This document shows positions 39,382 to 50,492 of a stretch of DNA of 64,000 nt, piece after piece. The notes under the pieces were generated by a model, which saw only the letters and a list, made by a program, of their open reading frames with translations, was not told where the DNA came from and did no database searches. The stretch is taken from assembly GCF_029784135.1 (NCBI RefSeq), contig NC_073745.1:160717335-160781334 (forward strand). Direction: 5' to 3'. Source of the stretch: Toxorhynchites rutilus septentrionalis (lineage: Eukaryota; Arthropoda; Insecta; Diptera; Culicidae). The stretch's first letter is position 1. Every line of letters starts with the position of its first letter. The position numbers and the translations under genes are program-made.

Positions 39382-40542
39382 TAGGGTGCCAATGAATGTA
39401 GAGAAAAAAATCGAGGAAATCGGAGTTTTCGAAAAAAAAATTTATGCCAAATGTCTTGAAATTGCATGAAACGTCGATAATCACAGTTATCTAAAAAAAA
39501 TATTTCTCAAAAATCGATTTTTCAGGCGGAATAACGGCCAATCTCGAAAAAAATATTTTTTGTCAAAAATCGGCACTCTGTGACTTAGTTTTTTTTTCGA
39601 AATACGGAATGAAAAGTATGGTTTTGGGTGTCCATAAAAATAATTATCGCGATTTTTCATTCGGAACTTGTTACAAAATGTTGAGTTGGACGATAATATA
39701 CCCTATGCAAAATATTAGCTCATTCGGAATTCTCTATTAGTGTCGGAGACGTTAAAGTTTGAGTTTTTTGAAAACCGAAAAATCACCGGAAATCGGTGTT
39801 TAAAAAAAAATTGATGCCAAATGTCTTAAAATTGCATGACACGTCGATATTTACAGTCATCTAAAAAAAATTCTCAAAAATCGATTTTCCAGGCGGAATA
39901 ACGGCCAAACACCAAAACAATTTTTTTTGACAAAAAAAATATTTTGACAAAAAAATCGAGATAACTGTAAATCTCGACGAGTAATGCAATTTTAAGACAT
40001 TTGGCATAAATTTTTCTTAAACCTCGATTTTCGGTGATTTTTAGTTTTTCAAAAAAAAATCAAATTTTAACGTTTGTGACACGAGTAAATGAAGTCCGAA
40101 TGAGCTAATATTTTGCATAGGGCATATTATCGTCCAAATCAACATCTCGTAGCAAGTTCCGAATTCAAAATCGGGTAATTATTTTTATTGGCAAGACCAT
40201 ACTTTTCGTTTCGAACTACGAAAAAAAGTCCCAGAGTGTCGATTTATGACAAAAAAATATTTTTTCGAGATGACACTAGATCTCGACGTTTCATGCAATT
40301 TTAAGACATTTGGCATCAACAAATTTTTATGGGGAACACCGACTTCCTTTACTCCCGCCTTGGGTGACTTTCCAATTTTCAAAAAACTAAAATTTTGACC
40401 GCTTTGCGCCGCTCTCTTTTAAGTCCGATTGAGCTGATATTTTGCATAGGGTGTTTTTTAACGGCTCTACTGAGAACATCGTAAACATTTTTCATTGGGT
40501 AACTTTTTGAAATTTGAAATGACCATTTTCATTGGCACCTTA
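39382..40542. mobile_element. hAT-like foldback MITE with perfect 8-bp target duplication
   Basis: 1,161 bp. The left end TAGGGTGCCAATGAA and right end TTCATTGGCACCTTA are inverse with one difference. ATATATGT flanks both sides (39374-39381, 40543-40550). Most of the element is inverted onto itself: ATGCCAAATGTCTTAAAAT-type blocks recur in both orientations. No protein is coded. Confidence 0.82.
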
Positions 40543-40659
40543 ATATATGTCCCTCAATAAATGCTCAAGATAGTCAGGAATTTTCTCACATAAATAACTA
40601 GCACACAAAGCCAGCAAATGACATTTGACGACTAATAGATCTGGACAATCGATTTTTAT

Positions 40660-40880
40660 CAAGCGCTTTGCGGAATTCAAAACCCCATCATCACCACGGG
40701 CGCACCGTCCGACGTGAATCCTTTCAGACGATCCTTGTTAAGAATTCCGTCCATTTGAAACTGATCAATTATTGCATTGAAAATGCTTTTATGATCAGCA
40801 GCACCAGGCGATACTGTGACGTAAAAGTCGTCATGTACCTTGATGTTGCTTTGTTCAAATGTAAGAAATTTCACACGTGG
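40660..40880 (-). pseudogene. hAT-family transposase fragment
   Basis: Read on -: EQSNIKVHDDFYVTVSPG, DHKSIFNAIIDQF, then GFTSDGAPVVM. The SDGAxxM block is typical of the catalytic region of hAT transposases. Only ~65 residues remain; upstream and downstream are non-coding. Confidence 0.6.
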
Positions 40881-41219
40881 AAAAAATCTGTACCCTGTAT
40901 CGTACAGAATCTATACCAAAAATAACGAAAAAATCTGTACCGTTCCAGATAAATCTGTATTGATCGGAAGAGGTCCTAGCTGTGATGAAAAATTAGAATT
41001 TTTTTTTCTGCTAATTCGTCCATGACATCTGGTTGCTCTTACAAACCTAGTTAATGAACATTGTTAGTAGCGGCTAGCTCACAAGTAACTGTTACCTCAG
41101 GGTCGGCAGTTCACCAGGAACACGAAGCGGACTCACGGATTAAACGATAGAAGGTAGAATTACCATATCATAGGATTTGTGTACAGTAAGAAAAGAATGG
41201 TAAGTATTATATGTATATA

Positions 41220-41813
41220 CAGCCATTCCATGCCAAACTGGTATAGTGGTTCTCAAATTTTCGTCAAAAGTGGTAATTTTGTTCTTTATCGCAAAACACT
41301 AGACCCGTGTTTTTAATGTTTATATTGAGGTGCCCATTTCCATTTTAGGGTGGTTCTTAACTTCTGAACCACTGAACCGATTTAGATTATCGACATATCA
41401 AATTGAAGTAAATGAGCTAGCCTTTTATGAAAAAATATTGAACTTTTGAAAAAAAAAATGTATTTTCGTAATTATAGATTGTAGTCGTTTTTTTATTGTT
41501 TTCATGGCCTTGTACTAGAGCTATATATTTTTTTATATTTTTTCTTGAAAGCTGAGGTTTTTTTACATGACATACTTCGATATCAGAGATGCTATTTTTT
41601 TCGTTTTTGATATGTTATTTTTCAAAGTCAACCGGTGGTCCGAAAAATACTTTTTCCTCTTTTATCCAAAAATGCCTTTTTTCAAAAAATCATAACATTT
41701 GAACTACTACGAAAAAAATAAAAAAAGCGGGCCTAATATTTTGCGATAAATAACAAAACTACCACTTTTCATGGAAATCTGAGAACCACTACATCGGTTT
41801 GGCATGGCGTTCC
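41220..41813. repeat. MITE-like foldback
   Basis: The left CCATTCCATGCCAAACTG…TAGTGGTTCTCA and the right TGAGAACCACTA…CGGTTTGGCATGGCGTTCC are inverse. Inner ATTTTGCGATAAA also recurs inverted. The centre is non-coding. The target duplication is not resolved. Confidence 0.65.
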
Positions 41814-41814
41814 A

Positions 41815-42410
41815 GGTGTTACTAACGCACGGTGCTCGCAGACGGTGGTCGATCCCATTGGTTTCAGCCTGGTTTTCACTGCCCTGTTACCTCCAAATCT
41901 TCCGATCGAATCACCCGAATGCATGTGGACTAACGATGACGTTCGGGGCTCGTTGGCCAACGGCACTTTTTCGAGGTACCTCTGCCGTCGGACATCTGCG
42001 AGGAGGGCGAATGTCACTCGACGCGAACGGCTCCTAGGAGTTGCGACTTTCCAATCCCTATTATCTCTCGCACTTTTACTTTAAATTTTCAAGTAACTTC
42101 GACTTCTAATTTTTCGCTAATTCTAGATCGATCCGATTTCTTCGACTGTCCGTGAGTCAAGAAGAAGGAGTCGGTCATCATCCGAACCCTTTTTCGACTT
42201 CCCTCCTTCTTGTCAAACTTTCTTTCCTATTCATCTCTCTTCCCGCAGTTATTTTCTCCTCTCACACTTTTTCCCTCCTCCTTTCTTTCTTTTCCGATCG
42301 TAAATTAACCCATTAGTGCCCAGCGTATGAAATTTAATACGCAAAATTGCCCGTTTTTGAAAAACTGTTTTTGATGAAACTAAAATGTTAAGCGCATTTT
42401 AAATCGGTAT
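41815..42410. other. Spacer, no gene seen
   Basis: Overlapping short open frames at 41769-42084 show no family. 42310-42350 (TAACCCATTAGTGCCCAGCG) has a relative near 63690. Confidence 0.3.
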
Positions 42411-42414
42411 CGAT

Positions 42415-44815
42415 TGGACACAGAGCGCCTCGGATTACTTGTATCCAGTTCATTCACTTTCTACTCTGAATCGTTTGTCGGAACGGCTTCTTGATAGTGT
42501 CAGCACGGCCGGTTTATGTCAGAAGAATCATATCTTCAATAACAACAACCACATTCTTGATTTGTGTTTCATCAGTTCAGAACTCGCTCACAACACGGTA
42601 GTCATTGAAGCACCCGCTCCTCTGGTGAAATTATGTCGACATCATCCCCCACTTCTGATATCTATATCTATTTCGCCACCGCTCGTCTTCGCCAACACTG
42701 CTGAATCAACTTAATACAATTATCGAAAAGCTGATTACTCGTCAATGAACCGTTTTTTTCTTGATATCAACTGGAATGATATTTTGGAGAACCAGGATAT
42801 AGACAACGCCACGTCATCAATGTCCAATGTTTTACTTTACGCGATTGAACAGTTTGTTCCTAAGAAGAAGACTAAGAAGTCGCTCAACCCTCCGTGGACA
42901 AATGCTAATCTCAAACGCTTGAAGTCACTGAAAAGATCATACCTTCGAAAATTTGCTAAGTGTCGCAATGATTTTTGGAGAAGTCAGTATTCTTTTGTGA
43001 ACAAAACCTACAAACGCCTGAACAAAGTTTTACACGCCGACTATATAAATGGCATTCAAACGAATCTGCGTACTCTCCCAAGTGGGTTCTGGAAAGTTTG
43101 GTTTACCCACCGTGATGACACGTAACGATACTGAAGCTTCCACCAGTGAAAGCATTTGCGAGTTGTTTCGTAAGCAATTCAGTGGTGTTTTTGTCAGTGA
43201 AAGTCTTGATAGTGATCAAGTCTCTGCAACCGTTAAAAATTTACCCAGCCTGTCATCGGTCGGAGCCTGCCCTACGATTAATCATAAAGTTGTACAAGAT
43301 GCCTGCTCTAGAAAAATTCTTTTGTTTTCCCTGTCTTCAAAAAAGGCTCTAGGAAGGATGTAACGTGTAACTCTGTAACTAATTATAGAGGAATCGCGTG
43401 CCTTTGTGCCATCTCCAAGCTATTCGAAACATCGTATTGGATTTTATCACCCATGCTTGCAACAATTACATCGTCGAGGAACAACATGGTTTCGTGTCTA
43501 AACGGTCGACTTCCACGAATCTTCTTCTGTACACATCATACATCGCTCGATCACTTGAGCTGCGACAGCAAATCGATGCGGTATATACCGATTTCTCCGC
43601 ACCATTCGACAAAATCAACCACAACATCGCTGTAGCTAAGCTTCAACGTCTTGGTTTTAAAGGTCCCTTCTTATTCTGGCTACGGTCTTATCGCACTGAT
43701 CGTATTATGTCGGTGAAAATTGGAGACACTATATCTTCTCCTTTTCGTGTAACGTCTGGTGTTCCGCAAGGGAGCCACCTCGGCCCATATATTTTTCTGC
43801 TATACCTTAATGACATTAATTTTCGTCTGAAGTGCCTGAAGCTCTCCTACGCCGATGACTTCAAGTTGTTTTTTCGTGTGAATTCCACTGGAGATGCGGA
43901 GTTTCTGCAAGAGCAGCTGAATATTTTTGCTGAATGGTGCGCAACGAATAGAATGATTTTAAATCCATCCAAATGTTCGGTTATTTCGTTTTCTCGAAAG
44001 CGCACATTGATATGCTTTGAATATAGACTACACGGTGAAATTTTGAGACGTGTGGACATTATTAAAGACCTTGGAGTTATGTTAGACTCTAAACTAACCT
44101 TTTGTGATCATATAGCTTACATTACTTCTAAAGCATCCAAAGTCCTCGGCTTTATTTTCCGTGTCACGAAGCAATTCACAGATGTACATTGCATCAAGGC
44201 CCTATATTGTGCATTGGTTCGATTCGTTCTAGAATATGCTTGCGTTGTATGGTCACCATATTACCAAAATATTGTACAACGTATTGAGTCGATTCAGCGA
44301 AAATTTGTTCGATTTTCCTTGCGTAATCTGCCATGGAATGACCCATTTAATCTGCCCAGCTACGAGGATCGCTGTAGTCTCATAGGATTGGATTCATTGG
44401 GCTCTCGAAGGAATGTTACCAAAGCGCTTTTTGTATCTGATATTATTTTATCAAATATCGATTGCCCCGAATTGCTATACTTAATTAATTTTAACATTAG
44501 TCGTCGCAATTTGCGTACCCGTAATTACTTGTACCTTACACCATCTCGAACAAATTTCGGCTACAATGAACCCGTAACCAGTATGTGTCGTGTGTTCAAT
44601 CTTTGTAGTTCGTCTTTTGATTACCACCTTTCCCGTTCGACCCTCAAAGCGCTCTATTCTGCTGTTCTTAAGTAGTTATAATTGTTATAGGTTTAATATT
44701 TAATTCTATAGTTTTATTTTTAGTTTTATTATTTAATAATTAATTCTCGGTCATTAGCGCAAACATGTTAAGCCTGTTGATGTTTGTAAAAAATAAAATA
44801 AAATAAATGATACCA
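42415..44815 (+). mobile_element. Jockey/CR1-like LINE, 5'-truncated, copy 2
   Basis: The order is: endonuclease tail (ILDLCFIS near 42555), connector with KKKTKKSLNPPW, a small deletion near 43310, then the RT. The 3' end at ~44815 has AAATAAAATAAAATAAATG-like short repeats. The element is the longer relative of copy 1. Confidence 0.75.
42439..44675 (+). pseudogene. LINE ORF2 remnant: endonuclease tail and RT
   Basis: Open segments 42439-42714, 42745-43125, 43049-43363 and 43398-44675. The last holds the RT core with YTDFSAPFDKINH, TSGVPQGSHLGPYIFLLYLN and LSYADDFKLFF, and ends SRSTLKALYSAVL. Breaks fall before the RT core, so the RT itself is readable for 425 codons. Confidence 0.78.
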
Positions 44816-45665
44816 CATGACCAATTTAAGAGTGTTTTTGTGTCAGTATCATTTTATCTGTCATTTTTGTTGTTTTGTTGTGTAAGCTTGCAAAGTTTGA
44901 GTTTCCCGCAAAAGTCGCAAAGTGAACATAACCTACACCTGGGCCGTAATGGGTCAACTGTTGTTAAGATTTTGTTAATTTCACAGAGGTTTTATTTTTC
45001 CTTTTGACAGCATGCTGTGCCTTAACAGGTAAGTATTGATGGTAAGTGGGTAAGAACGAGTGTTTATTTATTTAACTTACAGATTGTTTTTTTTTCTCAA
45101 TTCATCATTTCATTAAATTTGTTTTTTTTCATGGTTCCGGTTTCGCTAGCGAACCGTAACAATATCTGTTAAAAAAGATAGAAGAGATAGTCGAATTGTT
45201 TTCAAAACAAAATGTTTTTCTTGCCCTTCGGTGGAGTATCCGTCTTACCAGATAGGAGAACTATTTTTTTCATCAATATTTCTAGAGTAAAAATGAGAAA
45301 AATTCACTGCTGATTCGACAAACTGGAAGAAATGTGAACACTCACGGAAAGAAAAATACCCCAAGAAATTACTTGATAACAATGAGAACCTTATTTTCTG
45401 CACACGTGTAGAGATTACGTAGAGTTTTTTTTCACAATTTAAACAACAGCCCAGCTTGGTGTACACAGTAAGTGTCAAAGGTGCTGACACACTGCATTAC
45501 AAGTTTGTATATCATCAGAAATAAAAATGTAATTTATCAAATTTCCTCTAATAGGGACAATATGATGTATTTTCTAACATACATGTATTTATTTATCAAT
45601 GTCAAGTTCATCTGTCGAACTGTCATTCATATACTGAACTATTTATTCTATCGTATGCATATTTT
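44816..45665. other. Spacer, no gene seen
   Basis: AT-rich; no recognisable coding or repeat structure. Confidence 0.3.
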
Positions 45666-45669
45666 TTAA

Positions 45670-46140
45670 ATCCTATTTGTTTTTATTTTATTTTAGGCTC
45701 ATTAGCACTTCAGCTGTAAGAGTGCCCAATTTCTTCGGGTATATTTTTATCTTATCGATAACATGTGGTAAATAATACAATGTCGCTTTTTCGGAATAAG
45801 AGTATTCCTATTGTTCCACTGCTCACAGTTGGACCATACGGAGCGGAACATTAATGAGGTTTTCATTGTTGTGTTATTAATAGCACCAAATACCGGTTTT
45901 TCTTGATGCAAGCAGCAGAGCGTGAGTAAGCAGAGAGGGGCTGGATCGCCGTCACTTGATGATTGTTGTGTGGACGTAGTAGCTAGAATAACACACAAAG
46001 ATATTTGATTGAGGTTCCTGAATTTTGAGCATAGTAGGCCATGAAGAACCTTTATCTTATGCATTCTGAAATCCTTAATAATAGTATAGAACTGATCGAA
46101 ATCGTCATCCTCGTCGTGAGTCAACAGATAAATCGCTTTT
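45670..46140. repeat. Dispersed repeat related to 61300-61400 and 62275-62400
   Basis: TTTTATTTTAGGCTCATTAGCA, TATTTTTATCTT and AAGAGTATTCCTATT occur here in the order seen around the TTA-MITE at 61403-62270. A 125-codon open stretch on - (45747-46124) shows no recognised family. Confidence 0.45.
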
Positions 46141-46497
46141 TTGCCTAATCGGCTTATTCATAATTTACATGTAGCTAGTTGTTGAAATATAAAGGCTTTC
46201 AACTTTTCAGTTCAGTCGCCTCTAATTTTAATGTAGTCTTCCAATTGTGACTCCTATAGTAAATTCCCAGCAGCGACAACGTTTCTTGTATTATCTACGA
46301 TAACGCAGTATTTACCAAAAATGAAAACCAACTTTTCAGAAGTTGGCTTCAATTTTTTATGTCAAGTTTGTCAAGTTGTGCCATTCATTAAACTCTACCA
46401 TGCCTAAACTAAGTATTACTATAAATGGTTTTGGTCTAATACAATATACACCAATGCTCTATGTCTTCATGTAACAATATTTTAGTACTTACTATGA

Positions 46498-46623
46498 GCT
46501 TGAGCTTGAGCTTGGGTAGACTGTACAATTCGTAGTTGCTCTCCGTGATTGACCTGAACCAACCAAATTGCACAAAGAACACACAGAATGACGCTTGGGA
46601 CTAGCAAATCATTCTCGTTGTGC
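46498..46623 (-). mobile_element. 126-bp retroposon (SINE-like) with a 24-bp target duplication
   Basis: Flanked by an exact 24-bp direct repeat (46474-46497 and 46624-46647; core TTTTAGTACTTACTATGA). The insert ends on - in CAAGCTCAAGCTCAAGC, a short tandem tail typical of target-primed retroposons. Related copies lie at ~47788-47905 and, in part, at ~49565. Confidence 0.75.
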
Positions 46624-46649
46624 ACAATATTTTAGTACTTACTATGAAG

Positions 46650-47785
46650 TACAAACGAAACAGATTATGTACTACATATGAAACAGATATCCGGTAACTA
46701 TCAGGATCTGGCCTATCCGACCAATATTTGCTATCCGGTTGGATACCGAATATAAGAAAAAAATCAATAATTTCTCATTAACACAAATTAAATCATTTTT
46801 CTTCAAAATTTAGTTACTATTATCTCATAACATTGATATAATACGGCCATAACAATAGACTTCAAACGCGTTTCTCTCAAAACTAGTTTTTTTTCAAACT
46901 GATATACACGATACCTCAAGTTCTACTGAACCGAATTACATTCAAGCGATTGTATTCAGTTTACTATTGAGAGTGGATGACGTCCACTAGTAAATTTTAC
47001 AATGAATAAAAGAGAGAATGAGCATTGGATGCTCTTCCTGCAGGCTTAAAATTCAAGCTTCGAAGATTAATGGTTCAGGTATAGTTTGTATAGATACCCT
47101 GTGAGTTCAGCAAGAAGATTTTTACGTCTTCCATGTTACGGAGAGAGCTCAAGTTGACTGTGGTTCTCGACTTGAAGAATCTTTTCTCATTTTCCGAAGC
47201 GCGTTCCTTAAGTGGCGAAGCTCTACAGTTCACCAAGGCTTTCACATTGATGCACCACTTGCGTGACCAGAAACATGTTCTTCCAGAATTGCAAGCAATT
47301 TTCATTGAAGGTTGACGCATCCATATCGACGGAAGTTACAGACGTGAATGACGATATGTTTATAGCGTCGATGGTCCAAGAAAATAACATTTTCGTCGGA
47401 ATCCTTGCCGCCCGACGATCGAATAGCATTTAATGTGTGGAAATTGTAGCATCCGAACTTCATCTCCATAGTTTGTTGCTCTATTTCTTCAAGCACGTCA
47501 ACTTGACGAAGGTCAAGTTAAGATACCGTCCAGCTGAGTTTGTGAAGTGATTTACCTGTAGTATCCCGTAAGCAGACAGTGTTTAATGTTGTTAAATGTA
47601 GTAAATCAACTGTAACGAAAATGTTCGATGAACGTTCATCGATAACCAGAAAGCCTGGATCGGAGGAAAATCGGATCCGGGAACTGTAGCGACGACGGAA
47701 AAATGAGACATGCTCTTTTGAACAGAACCCCAACCTTTCAATTCGAGTCGTCGGCTAGAAGTGGAAGCTTTGCATAGAACAGTGC
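46650..47785. other. Repeat-like spacer, no gene seen
   Basis: Overlapping open frames on both strands at 47075-47500 lack recognisable motifs. Confidence 0.3.
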
Positions 47786-47787
47786 AG

Positions 47788-47905
47788 CGAGCTTGAGCTT
47801 GGATAGACTCTACACTTCGTAGTTGCTCTCCGTGATTGACCTGAACCAGCGAAATTGCACACAGAACACACCGAATAACGCTTGAGAGTAGGAAACCATT
47901 CTCTC
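47788..47905 (-). repeat. Second copy of the 126-bp retroposon family
   Basis: GAGCTTGAGCTTGGATAGAC, then CGTAGTTGCTCTCCGTGATT, matching 46500-46620. No flanking duplication was found. Confidence 0.65.
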
Positions 47906-48284
47906 TGTGCAAGTTTCGGTGATTCGAACTTTGAATAGTCAATAACGACGCCAGTCACGTCCTTACAGTCACCAGAGGAAGGGAAGGAATGTTAGTATGA
48001 TATTCGCCGCCTGAAGGCCAGAAGGGTCGCCTCTATAGCGTGGTTCCCTAGTGTTTATCATGGATTGGATAGTTGTTAGTGGGGAAAGGTAAGAATCAGA
48101 ACTCACTGAAGTAAGTGATGCGATTATGTAAATGCGAACAACTGACCTCTCGATGAAACAAAAATCTGAAAATCTCATGTGTTACAACACGCGGCAGAGA
48201 TTATCTTTAGGTATCCTGAAAAGAAAAACCTGTAAAATTGATACATTTTATATAACATATTATATTAATATATTCTAGTATTCA

Positions 48285-48790
48285 TCGCATGTACTTTTCA
48301 TACAAATTCAATCGCGTTGGCGGAGATTTAATAGTGGAAAACCTGAGAAGGTAACCGAGAGAACTCCTCCAAGGCCAATCGACTCGTCGATATGTTCCGT
48401 TATTCATCACATCTACTCTGGATCTGATCTGATCATTTCGCACTCACCGTGAAGTGACGCTCGTAATCAGGCCCTCTGTATCGCACTTTAATCGCGAAGA
48501 CGGAGAGTTATTTTTGGAAAACCTGAGAAGGTCACCGAGAAAACCTCTCTAGTAACAATCGTCCTGGCGATATGTTCTATGATTCACCGCGTGTACATTT
48601 TTTCGCCGATCCGATTGGTTCCAGAGGAGCCCTCCCGGTCACCCCTTCAGGCACACCGCAAAGACATTCCTTAGATTCCTAATCGCGACGGCGGAGAGCC
48701 TCCCGCGCGAAATCCGAGAATGCAACCGAGAGAACCTCTTCAAAACCAATCGGACCGACAATGTATTTCATTATTTTGGACCATATGATT
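48285..48790. repeat. Three diverged ~185-bp tandem units
   Basis: AATCGCG…GGAGA…GAAAACCTGAGAAGG…CCGAGAGAAC recurs at ~48308, ~48490 and ~48685 with matching intervening text (GATATGTTC, TTCATCAC/TTCACCGC). Confidence 0.65.
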
Positions 48791-48799
48791 TGTGATTTC

Positions 48800-49610
48800 A
48801 AACTGAAATAAGGATTAAAGAATTAATTAAAAAATTAAGTAGTCTCGAGAGAAAGCGAAAAAATAAATTATGGAGCATCACATTGTTAACAGCAAAGAAA
48901 AACGAAGAACAGAAATACAGTCATGCCTCGATATTTATTTATTTATTTATTTATGTATTTATTTGTGGTAATTCATTTGACACTAGTCTTGATGAATAAA
49001 GCAACCTCGATATAACGTAAATTATAAGATATCATAGCATTAACAATAAATAAAACAGAAATAGTGTTTGGAGTATAAATTATTTCGATTAAAGGTTTCT
49101 AGTAAGTTTTGAAACAAATAAGTACCTTAAAATCGAGTAGCATTGGTCTTTTTCTCAAGGTTTTTTGAACATGTCCTATCTAAACCCAAAAATATCATGT
49201 TTCATATTTTCAAAACTAGTACTGCCCTAGTTGAAACGGAAAGAAATAAAGCTCAGATTTTGTTAAACATTCAAACTTATCAAAATAAATGTTTCACATC
49301 CAGTTTCCATTTTGGATCTCAATCTGGATAACGGTTGTTGAGCTTCCGACGCATATCGATACATGGTTAAATTTGTACTGAATGGGCATTTCACAAACGT
49401 AAACAATGACGCCGATCGGTACATTTAGCTGATTGGAACATTTCAGGAAATATGTTTATCGATTTGTGTTATTTTTACCTAAATTTATTTCTTTATTTTT
49501 TCATAAAAAGGAACTTGTGGAAAAGCAATGCACGGATTGTTTCCTCGTTTCGTTGTTTCTTTCAACAATCTTCGTAGTTGCTCTTCGGGATTGACCTAAA
49601 CCAGGTGAAA
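48800..49610. other. Spacer, no gene seen
   Basis: Includes a TTTA simple repeat at 48930-48965; otherwise AT-rich. Confidence 0.3.
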
Positions 49611-49615
49611 ACTTA

Positions 49616-49803
49616 AGGCTGATTTAGACGATGCCAGTCAGCGCTCTAGTTGAAGTATCCAGTGAATAGAGAACAGACACTCTGTTCAAGTTAGAGGCCA
49701 ATTACTTGTTCGATACTGGTACAAGTAACTTGAACAGAGTGTCTGTTCTTTGTTCACTGGATACTTCAACTAGAGCGCTGACTGGCATCGTCTAAATCAG
49801 CCT
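49616..49803. mobile_element. 188-bp near-perfect hairpin MITE with TTA target duplication
   Basis: 77-bp arms starting AGGCTGATTTAGACGATGCC match with only two mismatches around a 34-nt centre that itself can fold (ACTTG…CAAGT). TTA flanks both sides (49613-49615, 49804-49806), as in PIF/Harbinger-type MITEs. Confidence 0.85.
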
Positions 49804-49809
49804 TTAGAA

Positions 49810-50450
49810 TCATGACGACAGGCAGATCACGAAGGCCTGAAAGGATGTAGAAATATACGTGTGATTACTCACTTACTGGCTCAAAGGCTCCTCATGCCTC
49901 TTCATTCAATCAGACTTCAATCCACCACTACTACCCTACCCGACTTGAATCTCGTTTCCCGCATACACAATCTTATTTTAACGTTCATATGAAGTGAAAC
50001 GAAAACATTATGTCTGATGCCAAAAAGTAGTTACACCATTAATGGACAGCTCCATTGTTAACCACCGTGAACTCAAACATCGATACATCCGTACATGATA
50101 CATGAGAAAGAGAAACGAATTCAGTCTGGGCGAATAAATTCAATATGCAATGAACTCCGTTTGAAGGGGGAAAATGTAATGAGATAGAGACTGTTGAATC
50201 ATGTTGACGGAGAAACTGCTGGAAGAAGCCAAAACTCATTTCCATGCGAAGGTGGATTTCTTCGTAATCCCGTCAGTTGAATATGACTTTGCCGAGTCCT
50301 AGCTCGAGTCATCGAAAGTCACCATAAAGATGGAATCGAAAAACAAATTGATCATCGTTCAAAAATGAAGATCAGATGTGTATGGGAGCGCCCAACCTCG
50401 TATGTGATATTTCACTATAGCTTTCGAATAGAAAAATCCAATGACAGCGG
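49810..50450. other. 3' flank of the protease gene, no gene seen
   Basis: No coding motif recognised. Confidence 0.3.
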
Positions 50451-50465
50451 TTTATTTATTTATTT
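50451..50465 (-). terminator. Polyadenylation signal of the chymotrypsin-like protease
   Basis: On - the run AATAAATAAATAAA starts about 28 nt after the stop codon. Confidence 0.6.
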
Positions 50466-50492
50466 AAGATGTGTAGTTCAGCTGCATGGAAT

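Larger units (their letters stand above)
36026..40965 (-). mobile_element. Probable nested hAT element
   Basis: The left end starts CAGTGTTGCCACATTTTC; both ends carry repeated AATCTGTA motifs. The octamer before the left end is GTCGGAAG and that after the right end is ATCGGAAG, a 7 of 8 target duplication. A hAT transposase fragment lies just inside the right end on -. The right terminus (…CTGTATTG) does not mirror the left, so it may be eroded. The interior carries a LINE and a smaller hAT-like foldback. Confidence 0.5.

Noticed and set aside
36026..40965. Treating the transposase fragment at 40660-40880 as a domesticated gene
   Set aside because: Only ~65 residues remain, with no start, splice sites or conserved flank.
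41769..42084. Small gene at 41.8-42.1 kb
   Set aside because: Three overlapping frames on two strands are open, none with a family signature; likely base-composition effect.
45747..46124. 125-codon antisense ORF as a host gene
   Set aside because: It overlaps a dispersed repeat seen elsewhere in the window and has no recognisable domain.
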